A DNA stretch of 64,000 nt from contig NZ_CP020469.1 in the NCBI RefSeq assembly GCF_003031405.1, positions 2,294,001-2,358,000 on the forward strand, in the 5' to 3' direction. Positions within the stretch are counted from its first letter, which is position 1, and each line of letters begins with the position of its first letter. Of the stretch, positions 19,359-29,129 are shown piece by piece. The stretch comes from Halomonas sp. 'Soap Lake #6' (GTDB lineage: Bacteria > Pseudomonadota > Gammaproteobacteria > Pseudomonadales > Halomonadaceae). Both the position numbers and the translations under genes were made by a program. The notes under the pieces are model-generated. The model was given only the letters and a program-made list of their open reading frames with translations, did not search any database and had not been told where the DNA came from.

Positions 19359-19664
19359 ATGCGTTGGATTAAAGGGCTGATTCTGGCCATCATTTTGCTG
19401 AGCGTGTTGCTGATTGGCATTTTATTTGCCGTTAACAACCAGCAAACCGTAGCCTTAAACCTAATCTGGGCGGAACTGCCTCCTGTGTCTCTTTCGGTGT
19501 GGCTGCTTGCTACGTTAACCGTTGGTGTGATCTTAGGCATGCTGGCCATGCTGGGTGTGTATGTAAGGCTGAAAGCAAAGCTGGCACGCAGCGAGCGCCA
19601 TAACAAACAGCAGCGCAAAGAGCTAGATCGTTTACGCACCCAGGAGCTTAAGGAAGTGGCGTAA
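19359..19664 (+). CDS. lapA: LapA (YciS) lipopolysaccharide assembly protein
   Basis: Small inner-membrane protein with two transmembrane helices (about residues 4-25 and 43-68) and a charged C-terminal coiled tail (KLARSERHNKQQRKELDRLR). The NNQQTVALNL segment between the helices is typical of the LapA domain. The stop is immediately followed by the lapB start, so they are co-translated. In E. coli LapA/LapB control LpxC turnover and LPS synthesis. Confidence 0.93.
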   Translation: MRWIKGLILAIILLSVLLIGILFAVNNQQTVALNLIWAELPPVSLSVWLLATLTVGVILGMLAMLGVYVRLKAKLARSERHNKQQRKELDRLRTQELKEVA

Positions 19665-20864
19665 ATGTATGATTTCGCGCTGCTGGGCGTATTATTGGCA
19701 GCCATTGCTATTGGCTTTGGTCTCGGTTTTTTGCACGCAATACGCCGCAAAAAAACCGTGCCCACCTCACGCCCTCCTGAGTTATCGCGTGAATACTTCG
19801 TCGGGCTGAACTACTTGCTTAACGAGCAGCCCGATGAAGCAATTAACACCTTTATTCAAGCGCTGGGGGTTAACAGCGAGACCGTTGAAACCCACATTGC
19901 CCTGGGCAAGTTATTCAGAACGCGCGGAGAAGCCGACAAAGCTGTCAGCATCCATCAGAATCTTCTGGCCAGACCCGCGCTATCTACAGCCACCAATCAA
20001 CATATCCAGCTTGAATTAGCCCGTGACTTCATGGCATTGGGGGTACATGACCGCGCCCAACGCTTGCTCCGCAGTCTGTTAGAACATGCTGCTAATAGCC
20101 CCTATCATCAAGAAGCCAAACGGTTACTAATCGACTTACTTGAACGGGAAAAAGAGTGGCAGGATGCACTGGATATTGCACAGCCACTGCTAAAGCAACA
20201 GCCTGGTATGCGCCACCCAGCAGCCCACTGGCTTTGTGAACTCGCTTTAGAAGAAATCCATCAGTCCAGCCGCGCTCTTGCTCGAAAACACTTAAAAAAA
20301 GCACTACAGCTAGATGAGCGCTGTGTACGAGCTTCCCTGCTTATCGCCAAGCTGGAAATGGAGAATGGCCACTATCAGCGGGCTATTGAATGTCTTGATC
20401 GCATCCCCCGCCAAGACATCGCGCATATCCCCACCTTATTGCCCGCTCTCAAAAGCGCCTATGAGCGCAATAATGATCTTGCAGGCTTTGAAACTCACCT
20501 CTATCAACTGCTTGGCCAAGCGCCATATACCAGCGTCATTGTCGCACTGGGAGAACTCATTCATCGTCGCGACGGTGTTGAAAGCGCGATAGAGCGCACA
20601 GGTGAGTGGCTGCGCGAAGCACCCAGCCTGGGAGGGTTGGATTATTTGGTCGACCTTTACCTGGAAAGCCAGCGCTTGAGTGGCAAAACACCGCCAGATT
20701 CGCGCCTACTGCTCTTGAAACACCATACCGACGCACTACTGGAAGACAGACCCCGCCATCGTTGCCGCCACTGCGGATTCACCAGCGAAAGTTTAGAGTG
20801 GCAGTGCCCCAGCTGCCGCCGCTGGGGCACCATCAAGCCTATTACCGGCATTGAAGGCGAATAG
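19665..20864 (+). CDS. lapB: LapB (YciM) lipopolysaccharide assembly protein
   Basis: N-terminal membrane anchor (residues 2-22, LLGVLLAAIAIGFGLGFLHA), then about nine TPR repeats, and a C-terminal rubredoxin-like metal site with two Cys pairs (CRHCGF near residue 368 and CPSCRRWG near 382). In the family it couples LpxC degradation by FtsH to LPS level. The 399 residues match the E. coli protein in length. It is co-transcribed with lapA; pyrF follows but on the opposite strand, unlike enterics. Confidence 0.95.
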   Translation: MYDFALLGVLLAAIAIGFGLGFLHAIRRKKTVPTSRPPELSREYFVGLNYLLNEQPDEAINTFIQALGVNSETVETHIALGKLFRTRGEADKAVSIHQNLLARPALSTATNQHIQLELARDFMALGVHDRAQRLLRSLLEHAANSPYHQEAKRLLIDLLEREKEWQDALDIAQPLLKQQPGMRHPAAHWLCELALEEIHQSSRALARKHLKKALQLDERCVRASLLIAKLEMENGHYQRAIECLDRIPRQDIAHIPTLLPALKSAYERNNDLAGFETHLYQLLGQAPYTSVIVALGELIHRRDGVESAIERTGEWLREAPSLGGLDYLVDLYLESQRLSGKTPPDSRLLLLKHHTDALLEDRPRHRCRHCGFTSESLEWQCPSCRRWGTIKPITGIEGE

Positions 20865-20873
20865 GGCTAGAAG

Positions 20874-21593
20874 CTAGGATTCAGGGCTAGAATGCAAAAC
20901 CGCTAACTCAGCCTCAATCGCCGCCAACGCTGCCATAGGGTCTTCTGCTTTAGTGACTGGACGGCCAATCACCAAATGGGTACTACCTGCCTGCAACGCA
21001 TCTGATGGTGTCATAATCCGCTGCTGATCGTTTGCCTCAGCAAAGCTAGGCCGAATACCCGGCGTGACTTTTAAAAACTCACCACCGCACTGCGCCTTAA
21101 TTTGTGCAGCCTCTTGTGCTGAACACACTACGCCATTTAAACCACTTTGCTGAGTGAGCAATGCTAAGCGCATAACCTGTTCAGCAGGAGACACCACCAC
21201 ACCTGTTTCGGCTAAATCATCGGCTTGCATGCTGGTCAATACCGTCACCGCAATGAGATGGGTCGATAACTTGTTATCAGAGAGTCGCTTGGCGGCAGCC
21301 TCCATCATGCGCCGCCCCCCACAGGCATGCACGTTAACCATCCAAACACCCTGCTCAGCAGCAGCCTGAACGGCGCTTGCCACGGTATTGGGAATATCGT
21401 GAAACTTAAGATCAAGAAACACTTCGAACCCGCGCCCATGCAAGGCTTCCAAAACAGCCGGGCCACTACGAGTGAATAGCTCTTTGCCCACCTTCACTCG
21501 ACAGCGTGTTGGGTCTAGCTGATCAGCCATGCACAAAGCCGCATCCAAAGAAGGATAATCCAGGGCAATAATCAATGGGGAATCGGTAGCCAC
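20874..21593 (-). CDS. pyrF: Orotidine 5'-phosphate decarboxylase
   Basis: Last step of UMP synthesis. The 239 residues show the TIM-barrel signature: [10 protein letters not shown] at strand 1, KVGKELF, then the catalytic [11 protein letters not shown] (DxKxxD near residue 60) and GIRPS with the terminal [13 protein letters not shown] phosphate-binding segment. It is convergent with lapB, 9 bases from its stop. Several GCTTA-type boxes lie upstream of its start. Confidence 0.95.
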   Translation of the reverse strand: MATDSPLIIALDYPSLDAALCMADQLDPTRCRVKVGKELFTRSGPAVLEALHGRGFEVFLDLKFHDIPNTVASAVQAAAEQGVWMVNVHACGGRRMMEAAAKRLSDNKLSTHLIAVTVLTSMQADDLAETGVVVSPAEQVMRLALLTQQSGLNGVVCSAQEAAQIKAQCGGEFLKVTPGIRPSFAEANDQQRIMTPSDALQAGSTHLVIGRPVTKAEDPMAALAAIEAELAVLHSSPES

Positions 21594-21647
21594 GCGCTTA
21601 CTCCATGTTCGTTTTGGGGCATTGTAACAGCCCAGCCCCCCACCCTG

Positions 21648-21710
21648 TGTAAGCGATTGCTTAACAACCTATAGCAAAACGCTTACAAAAAGCATCGTCA
21701 ATTGCTTACA
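21648..21710. promoter_or_regulatory. Cluster of GCTTA(C/A) boxes between pyrF and the ComEA-like gene
   Basis: TGTAAGC (21648-21654) with GCTTAAC (21659-21665) forms an inverted pair, then GCTTACA recurs at 21681-21687 and 21704-21710. The three forward boxes are spaced 22 and 23 bases apart, close to two helical turns. Possible binding array in a 243-base divergent intergenic region; function unknown. Confidence 0.3.
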
Positions 21711-21836
21711 GCATTTTCAGTGGGGAAAGCTTAATTTTACTAAGGCAGCGAATTAATCAAACCTCGCTCAGCCTCCAACTATGCCACAGCGAAGCACGCA
21801 TTGGCGGACCAATAGACAACCTAAGGGATGTTGATT

Positions 21837-22121
21837 ATGCAAACGACGTTAAAAGGATTTGTGACAGCACTACTGCTTAGCCTGAGCCTAGGCCTATCAA
21901 GTGCTGCGCTAGCGCAAGCGATTGCCCCCATAAATGTGAATACCGCAGACGAAGAGCTACTCGCCGAGCTGCCGGGCATAGGCCCCAGCCGCGCCGCCGC
22001 CATTATTGAAGAGCGGGAGGCTAATGGCACGTTTGCAGACGCCGACGATCTGACCCGCGTTAGCGGAATTGGGGCTGCCACGATTGACCGCATGCGCGAT
22101 CAGCTAGCTTTTAACGAATAA
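21837..22121 (+). CDS. ComEA-like helix-hairpin-helix protein
   Basis: Exported small DNA-binding protein. A cleavable signal peptide is evident (LLLSLSLGLSSAALAQA, residues 12-28), then INVNTADEELLAELPGIGPS and a second motif DLTRVSGIGAATIDRM: tandem helix-hairpin-helix motifs as in ComEA DNA receptors. In Gram-negatives such proteins pull DNA into the periplasm during natural transformation, but many short homologues have no proven role. The start at 21837 is preferred over ATG 21828 because AAGGG is 10 bases away. It is monocistronic. Confidence 0.82.
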   Translation: MQTTLKGFVTALLLSLSLGLSSAALAQAIAPINVNTADEELLAELPGIGPSRAAAIIEEREANGTFADADDLTRVSGIGAATIDRMRDQLAFNE

Positions 22122-22130
22122 AACATTAAG

Positions 22131-22167
22131 TTTCAACCGCTTGGCAATCACCATCAAGCGGTTGAAA
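22131..22167. terminator. 13-bp hairpin between convergent genes
   Basis: TTTCAACCGCTTG (22131-22143) and its exact complement CAAGCGGTTGAAA (22155-22167) with an 11-base loop, between the ComEA-like gene and prpF. It suits both directions; there is only a three-base A/T tract at each end. Confidence 0.65.
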
Positions 22168-22184
22168 TAGCCTCTAGCAATCAA

Positions 22185-23363
22185 TTAAAACGAATCGCCA
22201 GGCACTTTTACTCTTCCTTCCATCAGCACCCGCGCACTTCGGCTCATCACTGCTTGCTCAATCTTCCAACCCCCTGCTGTCAGACTTGCCTTTGCACCGA
22301 CCCGCAGAGAACCGGATGGATGCCCAAAGGTAACCGCTTCACGCTCCTCACCACCTGCGGCTAAATTTACTAGCGTGCCTTGAATAGCGGCGGCTGCGCC
22401 AATGGCAACTGCTGCCGTGCCCATCATTGCATGATGGAGCTTGCCCATTGACAGTGCGCGTACCACGAGATCAATATTTTCCACATCAACCGCTTTGCCG
22501 CTGGAAGCCGTGTAGCTGGCCGCAGGGGCAACAAAGGCCACCTTCGGCGTGTGCTGACGGTTGGTCGCTTCGTCAAGGTGTTTAATCAACCCCATACGCA
22601 GCGCACCATGCGCACGGATCGTCTCAAACATAGCCAACGCTTTAGCATCACCGTTAATCGCTTCCTGTAGTTCACAGCCGGTATAGCCAATGTCCTGGGC
22701 GTTAATAAACACAGTGGGAATACCGGCATTAATCAGCGTGGCTTTGAGAACGCCTACACCAGGTACTTCCAGGTCATCTACCACGTTACCTGTTGGAAAA
22801 ATCGCACCTTCTCCATCGGCAGGGTCCATAAAAGCCACGGGGATTTCGGCAGCAGGAAAAGTCACGCCATCTAACTCAAAATCGCCTGTTTCCTGCACTT
22901 GGCCATTAACAATAGGCACTTGAGAGACAATTGTCTTACTGATATTAACCTGCCAAATACGCACCTCAGCCACACCGTTTTCCGGTATTTTGGCGGGGTC
23001 AACTAACCCATTGGCAATCGCATAAGGGCCGACTGCTGCTGATAAATTGCCACAGTTGCCACTCCAATCCACAAATGGCTTGTCGATGGAGACTTGGCCA
23101 AACAGGTAATCCACATCGTGATCCGGTGACTTACTCTTGGAAAGGATCACCGTTTTACTGGTACTTGACGTTGCCCCGCCCATTCCGTCAATTTGCTTTT
23201 CATAGGGGTCAGGGCTGCCAATCACCCTTAACAGCAGCTTATCCCGCGCCTCCCCAGGCTCCTGGGCTACTTCGGGTAGGTCACTCAGGGTGAAGAACAC
23301 CCCCTTGCTGGTGCCGCCACGCATATAGGTGGCAGGAATACTAATTTGTCCAACATGAGACAT
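22185..23363 (-). CDS. prpF: 2-methylaconitate isomerase PrpF
   Basis: Isomerises trans- and cis-2-methylaconitate for the AcnD branch of the methylcitrate cycle. The 392 residues begin SHVGQISIPATYMRGGTSKG (after Met), the PrpF signature, followed by IGSPDPYEKQIDGMGGATSS and GNCGNLSAAVGPYA, which carries the conserved Cys of the diaminopimelate-epimerase-like fold. It is the last gene of the minus-strand operon and is separated from acnD by a terminator and a tandem-repeat array, so its expression may differ from the rest. Confidence 0.94.
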   Translation of the reverse strand: MSHVGQISIPATYMRGGTSKGVFFTLSDLPEVAQEPGEARDKLLLRVIGSPDPYEKQIDGMGGATSSTSKTVILSKSKSPDHDVDYLFGQVSIDKPFVDWSGNCGNLSAAVGPYAIANGLVDPAKIPENGVAEVRIWQVNISKTIVSQVPIVNGQVQETGDFELDGVTFPAAEIPVAFMDPADGEGAIFPTGNVVDDLEVPGVGVLKATLINAGIPTVFINAQDIGYTGCELQEAINGDAKALAMFETIRAHGALRMGLIKHLDEATNRQHTPKVAFVAPAASYTASSGKAVDVENIDLVVRALSMGKLHHAMMGTAAVAIGAAAAIQGTLVNLAAGGEEREAVTFGHPSGSLRVGAKASLTAGGWKIEQAVMSRSARVLMEGRVKVPGDSF

Positions 23364-23390
23364 AACAACGCTCCCTAACCATTTTCACAA

Positions 23391-23518
23391 GCCGTTTTCA
23401 AAAATCGTTTTCAAAAACCGTTTTCAAAAACCATATATTCAAAAACCATATATTCAAAAACCATATATTCAAAAACACATGTTCAAAAACACGTGCTCAA
23501 AAACACGTGCTCAAAAAA
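23391..23518. repeat. Degenerate 13-15 bp tandem repeat array between acnD and prpF
   Basis: Nine consecutive units of a variable half followed by TTCAAAAAC or CTCAAAAAC. The array contains nested near-perfect subgroups: about three CCGTTTTCAAAAA-type units, three identical CCATATATTCAAAAA units and two ACACGTGCTCAAAA units. The variable halves tend to be palindromic (ATATAT, ACATGT, CACGTG). It directly adjoins a terminator hairpin. Confidence 0.9.
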
Positions 23519-23547
23519 AGAGCCCGGCGCTTAGCGACGGGCTCTTT
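23513..23547 (-). terminator. Intrinsic terminator after acnD
   Basis: On the minus strand AAAGAGCCCG (23547-23538) pairs with CGGGCTCTTT (23526-23517), followed by a T-run (23516-23513). It lies 40 bases after the acnD stop and upstream of prpF. Confidence 0.88.
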
Positions 23548-23586
23548 CAGTTATCGCTTTGGCGTATAGGTTAAACGCCTACTTGG

Positions 23587-26226
23587 CTATGCTGCGGTTG
23601 ACTCAAGGAAATCCTGGGCGAAACGCTGCAACACACCACCAGCAGAGTAAATAGTGACCTCTTCAGCGGTATCAATACGGCAGATCACTGGTACGCGCTC
23701 GGTAGTGCCACTCTGACGGTGAATGATTAACGTCAGTATTGCCCGTGGCTGCGGCTCGCCTTCTACGTCAAAGACCTCCGTACCGTCCAGCGCCAACGTG
23801 TTCCGAGTGGTGCCCTCTTCAAACTGCAGTGGCATCACTCCCATACCAATTAAGTTGGTACGGTGAATACGCTCAAAGCCTTCAGCCACGATGGCTTCAA
23901 CACCCGCTAGAGCAACACCTTTTGCTGCCCAATCCCGGGAGGAGCCCTGACCATAATCAGCACCGGCAATGATAATCAGCGGCTGCTTACGCGCCATATA
24001 GGTTTCAATGGCTTCCCACATCCGCGTCACAGTGCCTTCCGGCTCAATGCGCGCCAGCGACCCCTGCAGCACCTTGCCCTGCTCATCGTGGACCATTTCA
24101 TTGAACAGTTTTGGGTTCGCCAAGGTAGCGCGCTGAGCGGTTAAGTGGTCGCCACGATGGGTGGCATAGGAGTTAAAGTCCTCCTCGGGTAGGCCCATCT
24201 TATGCAGGTACTCGCCTGCCGCGCTATCCAGCATAATCGCATTAGAGGGCGACAAGTGGTCAGTGGTGATATTGTCCGGCAGGATCGCCAATGGACGCAT
24301 ACCTTTCAAACCACGCTCTTTCGCCATATTGCCTTCCCAGTAAGGGGGGCGACGAATATAGGTACTCTGCGGTCGCCATTCGTAAAGCGGACTCACCTGG
24401 GTACGTGCGCTCTTGTCGAGATCGAACATGGGGATATAAGTCTGACGGAACTGCTCTGGCTTTACCGAGGCTTTCACAATCGCATCGATTTCACTGTCGT
24501 CTGGCCAGATATCCTTAAGCGTCACCGGATTACCGTTTTGATCAGTGCCAAGAATGTCTTTCTCAATATCAAAACGGATCGTACCCGCAATGGCGTAAGC
24601 TACCACCAACGGTGGCGATGCCAAAAACGCCTGTTTGGCATAAGGATGAATGCGCCCGTCAAAATTACGGTTACCGGAAAGCACCGCCGTGGCGTAAAGA
24701 TCACGGTCAATGATTTCTTCCTGAATCTTCGGATCCAGCGCACCAGACATACCGTTACAGGTAGTGCAGGCGTAGGCGACTACCCCGAAGCCAAGATTTT
24801 CCAGCTCCCCCATCAAGTTCGCTTCTTCTAAATACATCTTGACGGTTTTCGAGCCAGGCGCCAGCGACGACTTCACCCATGGCTTACGGGTTAGCCCCAA
24901 GCGGTTAGCATTGCGGGCAATTAAGCCTGCCGCCACCATGTTGCGTGGGTTTGAGGTATTCGTACAGCTGGTAATAGCGGCAATGATGACCGCACCATCC
25001 GGCATGTGGCCCGCTTGCTCATCGGCCCGGGCTTTATCCATATCGATAGCAATACCACGCTGGACCAGCTCCGAGGTAGGCAAATGGGCATGAGGGTTGG
25101 AAGGCCCCGCCAAAGTGCGGGTAACGCTTGAAAGGTCAAAACGGAGCACCCGGCCATATTCAGCAGTGGTTAGGCTGTCAGCCCACAAGCCGGTGTGTTT
25201 GGCATAGGTTTCCACCAGGGCAACCTGCTCGTCTTCACGCCCCGTTAGCTTGAGGTAGTCAATGGTTTGGTTGTCGATGTAGAACATCGCCGCCGTGGCA
25301 CCATATTCCGGTGTCATATTAGAAATAGTGGCACGGTCACCCACCGTCAGGGCATCAGCACCTTCACCGTAAAACTCCAGGTAGGCGCCTACAACGCGCT
25401 CTTTACGCAGAAACTCGGTAATCGCCAATACCATATCGGTGCCGGTGATGCCCGGCTGCAACTTACCTGCCAGCTCAACACCGACGATATCCGGCAAACG
25501 CATCATCGAAGCGCGGCCCAACATGACGCTTTCGGCTTCAAGACCGCCAACGCCGACAGAAATAACACCAAGTGCATCGACCATCGGCGTGTGGCTATCA
25601 GTACCTACACAGGTATCCGGATAAGCAACTTTCTGACCGCTCTCATCAGGGCGACACTGCACCACCGGCGACATTTTCTCCAGGTTGATCTGGTGCATAA
25701 TGCCGTTGCCCGGAGGGATCACATCGACGTTCTCAAAGGCCACTTTGGTCCAGTTAATGAAGTGGAAGCGATCATCGTTACGACGATCTTCCACCTGACG
25801 GTTTTTCTCGAACGCATCCTTCTCAAAGCCTGCGTGCTCAACCGCCAGAGAGTGATCAACAATCAGCTGTGTGGGCACCACAGGATTCACTTTAGCTGGG
25901 TCACCGCCTTTCTCAGCAATCGCATCCCGCAGGCCAGCAAGATCTACCAGCGCCGTTTGCCCAAGGATGTCATGACATACCACTCGTGCCGGGTACCAGG
26001 GAAAATCCAGGTCTTGCTTACGCTCGATGAGCTGCTTGAGCGCATCGGTTAGCAGCGCTGGATCGCAGCGACGCACCAACTGCTCCGCGAGCACCCTAGA
26101 AGTATAGGGCAGCGTCGCGTAGGCGCCGGGCTGGATATCTTCAACGGCTTGGCGCGCGTCGAAGAAATCTACCGGGGCACCATCTGCCGCTACTCCTGGC
26201 AGCGGCTTGCGATAATTCGTGTTCAT
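23587..26226 (-). CDS. acnD: 2-methylcitrate dehydratase AcnD (Fe-S dependent)
   Basis: Aconitase-family enzyme dehydrating 2-methylcitrate in propionate catabolism. The 4Fe-4S ligands are visible in AAITSCTNTSNPRNMVA and YACTTCNGMSGALDP. The C-terminal swivel domain carries NITTDHLSPSNAI and GADYGQGSSRDWAAKG. The ATG at 26226 with GAGAGG 4 bases upstream is the better start; an in-frame GTG at 26238 lies inside that region. The product is 879 residues, close to family length. Operon context with prpC, prpB and prpF distinguishes it from housekeeping AcnA. Confidence 0.94.
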   Translation of the reverse strand: MNTNYRKPLPGVAADGAPVDFFDARQAVEDIQPGAYATLPYTSRVLAEQLVRRCDPALLTDALKQLIERKQDLDFPWYPARVVCHDILGQTALVDLAGLRDAIAEKGGDPAKVNPVVPTQLIVDHSLAVEHAGFEKDAFEKNRQVEDRRNDDRFHFINWTKVAFENVDVIPPGNGIMHQINLEKMSPVVQCRPDESGQKVAYPDTCVGTDSHTPMVDALGVISVGVGGLEAESVMLGRASMMRLPDIVGVELAGKLQPGITGTDMVLAITEFLRKERVVGAYLEFYGEGADALTVGDRATISNMTPEYGATAAMFYIDNQTIDYLKLTGREDEQVALVETYAKHTGLWADSLTTAEYGRVLRFDLSSVTRTLAGPSNPHAHLPTSELVQRGIAIDMDKARADEQAGHMPDGAVIIAAITSCTNTSNPRNMVAAGLIARNANRLGLTRKPWVKSSLAPGSKTVKMYLEEANLMGELENLGFGVVAYACTTCNGMSGALDPKIQEEIIDRDLYATAVLSGNRNFDGRIHPYAKQAFLASPPLVVAYAIAGTIRFDIEKDILGTDQNGNPVTLKDIWPDDSEIDAIVKASVKPEQFRQTYIPMFDLDKSARTQVSPLYEWRPQSTYIRRPPYWEGNMAKERGLKGMRPLAILPDNITTDHLSPSNAIMLDSAAGEYLHKMGLPEEDFNSYATHRGDHLTAQRATLANPKLFNEMVHDEQGKVLQGSLARIEPEGTVTRMWEAIETYMARKQPLIIIAGADYGQGSSRDWAAKGVALAGVEAIVAEGFERIHRTNLIGMGVMPLQFEEGTTRNTLALDGTEVFDVEGEPQPRAILTLIIHRQSGTTERVPVICRIDTAEEVTIYSAGGVLQRFAQDFLESTAA

Positions 26227-26259
26227 AATGCCTCTCACTTAATCACGGCCCGTTAAGGG

Positions 26260-27387
26260 TTAGCCACGTGCTTCGATGGGTACCCACTCGCTCTTCTCAG
26301 GGCCAACATAGTCAGCACTGGGGCGAATAATACGGTTGTTAGCACGCTGCTCGAAAACGTGAGCCGCCCAGCCAGTCAGGCGAGACATCACGAAGATCGG
26401 CGTAAACAGTTTGGTAGGAATATCCATAAAGTGGTAGGCACTGGCATGGAAGAAGTCAGCGTTACAGAACAGCTTCTTCTCGCGCCACATCACTTCTTCA
26501 CAACGCACGGAAACGGGGTATAGCACGCTGTCACCCACGTCTTCGGCAAGCTTTTGTGACCACTCTTTGATGATCGCATTACGCGGGTCGGACTCACGGT
26601 AGATAGCGTGACCAAAGCCCATGACTTTCTCTTTGCGCTCCAGCATACCGAGCATTTCGCGCTCTGCTTCTTCCGGCGATGCCCAGTTCTCAATCATCGC
26701 CATGGCTGCTTCATTGGCACCGCCGTGCAGCGGACCACGCAGCGAGCCAATTGCCCCCGTGACACAGGAGTGCATATCGGAAAGCGTTGATGCGCAAACA
26801 CGGGCCGTAAATGTTGATGCATTGAACTCATGCTCAGCATATAGAATAAGCGAGACGTTCATGACCCGAGCATGCAGCTCAGAGGCTGGCTTGTCGCGCA
26901 GCATATGCAAGAAGTGACCACCGACCGAATCGTCGTCGGTTTCAGTATCAATACGCACGCCGTCGTGGCTGAAACGATACCAGTAGCAAATAATCGAGGG
27001 CAGTACCGCCAGCAGACGATCAGAAACATCCTGCTGCTGGTCAAAGCTCTCTTCGGTTTCCAGATTACCCAACATCGAGGTGCCGGTACGCATCACATCC
27101 ATCGGATGCGCATCCTTGGGAATCTGCTCCAGCACAGTTTTCAGTGCATCAGGTAAACCACGCAACCCCTTCAACTTGGTGATGTAGTGATCAAGCTCGG
27201 CTTGGTTAGGCAGCTTGCCTTTCAGTAATAGGTAAGCGACCTCCTCAAACTTAGCCTTCTCTGCCAGTTCTTTAATGTCAAAACCACGATAGGTTAGTCC
27301 AGACCCCGTTTTACCTACCGTACACAGCGCCGTACTACCGGCGCTTTGTCCACGAAGTCCTGCGCTGTTTTGCGGTTTATCAGCCAT
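26260..27387 (-). CDS. prpC: 2-methylcitrate synthase
   Basis: Condenses propionyl-CoA with oxaloacetate. The citrate-synthase fold is shown by GSLRGPLHGGANEAAM (catalytic His, near residue 225), KVMGFGHAIYRESDPR (second His, near 264) and the terminal Asp-containing ADFFHASAYHFMDIP. The N-terminal GLRGQSAGSTALCTVGKTGS and the short length of 375 residues are typical of PrpC rather than GltA. It lies between prpB and acnD on the same strand, 33 bases before acnD. Confidence 0.95.
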   Translation of the reverse strand: MADKPQNSAGLRGQSAGSTALCTVGKTGSGLTYRGFDIKELAEKAKFEEVAYLLLKGKLPNQAELDHYITKLKGLRGLPDALKTVLEQIPKDAHPMDVMRTGTSMLGNLETEESFDQQQDVSDRLLAVLPSIICYWYRFSHDGVRIDTETDDDSVGGHFLHMLRDKPASELHARVMNVSLILYAEHEFNASTFTARVCASTLSDMHSCVTGAIGSLRGPLHGGANEAAMAMIENWASPEEAEREMLGMLERKEKVMGFGHAIYRESDPRNAIIKEWSQKLAEDVGDSVLYPVSVRCEEVMWREKKLFCNADFFHASAYHFMDIPTKLFTPIFVMSRLTGWAAHVFEQRANNRIIRPSADYVGPEKSEWVPIEARG

Positions 27388-27450
27388 GTCGTGTCTCCTG
27401 TTTACTCTTTTTTATATGTTTTAACTGTATAGATATTGGGTTAACGGCAA

Positions 27451-28338
27451 TTAAGCGTCTTTCTGCTCGGCAAATAGCGCATCAAGCTTCTGCTCAAAGT
27501 CGTGATAATTTAAAAAGTCGTACAATTCATCACGGGTTTGCATAGTGTCGACCACCTCTTTTTGGTGACCGTGATCCAGAATGCTCTGGTACACCTTTAA
27601 AGCAGCCGCATTCATGGCACGGAAGGCGGAGAGCGGATAAAGCACCATACGGCAGCCCACCTCGCCCAGTTCCTGCTGAGAAAACAGTGGCGTCGCGCCA
27701 AATTCAGTGATGTTGGCCAGAATCGGGGCATTGACCCGCGCACAAAACGCACGGTAATCATCCAACGTGTGCACTGCTTCAGCGAAGATTGCGTCAGCCC
27801 CTGCGTCTACACAGGCATTTGCCCGCTCAATGGCAGCATCCAAGCCCTCTTTCTGAAACGCATCGGTACGGGCAATCAGGTAGAAATCAGGGTCTAGCTT
27901 GGCGTCCACAGCCGCTTTGATGCGGTCAACCATTTCCTGCTGCGACACAATGGCTTTGTTAGGGCGGTGACCACAGCGCTTTTGAGCCACCTGGTCTTCC
28001 AGATGCACGGCGGCAACGCCTGCGCGCTGCATCTCTTTAACGGTACGAGAAATATTAAAGGCGCCGCCCCAGCCCGTATCAATATCCACTAGCAGCGGAA
28101 GATCAGTGGCACCGCAGATGCGATGCGCATCTTCCACCACGTCGTTCATGCTGGTCATACCTAAGTCAGGCAAGCCAAAAGACGCGTTAGCCACACCGCC
28201 ACCGGATAGGTAAATCGCTTGATGCCCCACCCGCTCAGCCATCATCGCGGTGTACGCGTTAATCGTGCCTAAAATAGGCAATGGGCGGTTTGCGTCTAAC
28301 GCAGCACGAAAGCGTGCACCTGGGGTAAGAGTAGACAT
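27451..28338 (-). CDS. prpB: 2-methylisocitrate lyase
   Basis: Splits 2-methylisocitrate to pyruvate and succinate, closing the methylcitrate cycle. It is a member of the PEP mutase/isocitrate lyase superfamily, with the catalytic loop [12 protein letters not shown] (Cys near residue 123), the metal-binding [15 protein letters not shown], and [20 protein letters not shown] near the N-terminus. ATG 28338 is chosen because AAGGAG lies 10 bases upstream and [19 protein letters not shown] is the family start. The product is 295 residues. It follows the GntR regulator by about 43 bases. Confidence 0.95.
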   Translation of the reverse strand: MSTLTPGARFRAALDANRPLPILGTINAYTAMMAERVGHQAIYLSGGGVANASFGLPDLGMTSMNDVVEDAHRICGATDLPLLVDIDTGWGGAFNISRTVKEMQRAGVAAVHLEDQVAQKRCGHRPNKAIVSQQEMVDRIKAAVDAKLDPDFYLIARTDAFQKEGLDAAIERANACVDAGADAIFAEAVHTLDDYRAFCARVNAPILANITEFGATPLFSQQELGEVGCRMVLYPLSAFRAMNAAALKVYQSILDHGHQKEVVDTMQTRDELYDFLNYHDFEQKLDALFAEQKDA

Positions 28339-28381
28339 TGGCGTTGCTCCTTCAAAAGGCTTGGCGGATAGACATAGCGTG

Positions 28382-29125
28382 TTAATCCGCTGATGACGTT
28401 GATTGTTGTTCAAGAGTGGCGGCATAGCGGTCAGCAACGTTTGCGCGGGAAGCACTGACGTGGCGACGCATCAGCAGCTCAGCGAGTTCGGCATCACCGG
28501 CTTCAATCGCATCCACAATACGGTGGTGCTCCACAAAGGCGCGCTGGGGGCGCGATCCGCTAGCACTAAACTGAGTACGATAAAGACGCACTAAGTAGTA
28601 AAGATCATCGCAAAGCAGGTTCATCAGCATTTTGTTATGGCTGCCCTGAACAATGCGATAGTGGAAATCGAGGTCGCCTTCACGTTGATAGTAGGCTTCG
28701 CCACGTTTGAGGTCCGCCTGCCCTTCATGGAGTGCAAGTACGTCTCGCAACCCTTGGATCTCTTCAGCAGACATATGCTCGGCCGCTAAGCGCGCCGCCA
28801 TACTCTCAAGGGCTTCACGCACATCAAACAGCTCAAGCAACTCTTTCATCGAGAGTTTGACAACCCGTGCACCAACATGGGGGACACGCTCAATAAGGCG
28901 ATGCGCTTCTAAACGGCGCATTGCTTCGCGTAGTGGCCCACGCGAAATACCATAGGTTTTAGAAAGCCCCGGCTCAGTAATTTTGCTGCCTGGCGCCAGC
29001 TCTCCGCGTACGATAGCGTCTTGAAGCTGATGGAATACCCGCTCGGCCAACGTGCGAACTTCTGGCGAGATCTGCTCATTGGGTGAACCAGCGCTAGGAC
29101 GAGATTGGGTAGCAAGTGAGGTCAT
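28382..29125 (-). CDS. GntR/FCD-family regulator of the prp operon
   Basis: N-terminal winged helix ([20 protein letters not shown] and [20 protein letters not shown]) followed by an all-helical FCD effector domain with metal-type His residues ([16 protein letters not shown] and [14 protein letters not shown]). As first gene of the operon it is likely a repressor relieved by a methylcitrate-cycle intermediate. The translation start at 29125 follows a 14-base palindrome at 29130-29143, suggesting autoregulation. A longer in-frame start at 29185 exists but adds residues unlike the family. Confidence 0.85.
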   Translation of the reverse strand: MTSLATQSRPSAGSPNEQISPEVRTLAERVFHQLQDAIVRGELAPGSKITEPGLSKTYGISRGPLREAMRRLEAHRLIERVPHVGARVVKLSMKELLELFDVREALESMAARLAAEHMSAEEIQGLRDVLALHEGQADLKRGEAYYQREGDLDFHYRIVQGSHNKMLMNLLCDDLYYLVRLYRTQFSASGSRPQRAFVEHHRIVDAIEAGDAELAELLMRRHVSASRANVADRYAATLEQQSTSSAD

Positions 29126-29129
29126 GGCT

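Noticed and set aside
24202..26052. Long plus-strand open frames opposite acnD
   Set aside because: They are antisense to a clearly conserved aconitase-family gene, and their predicted proteins resemble no family.
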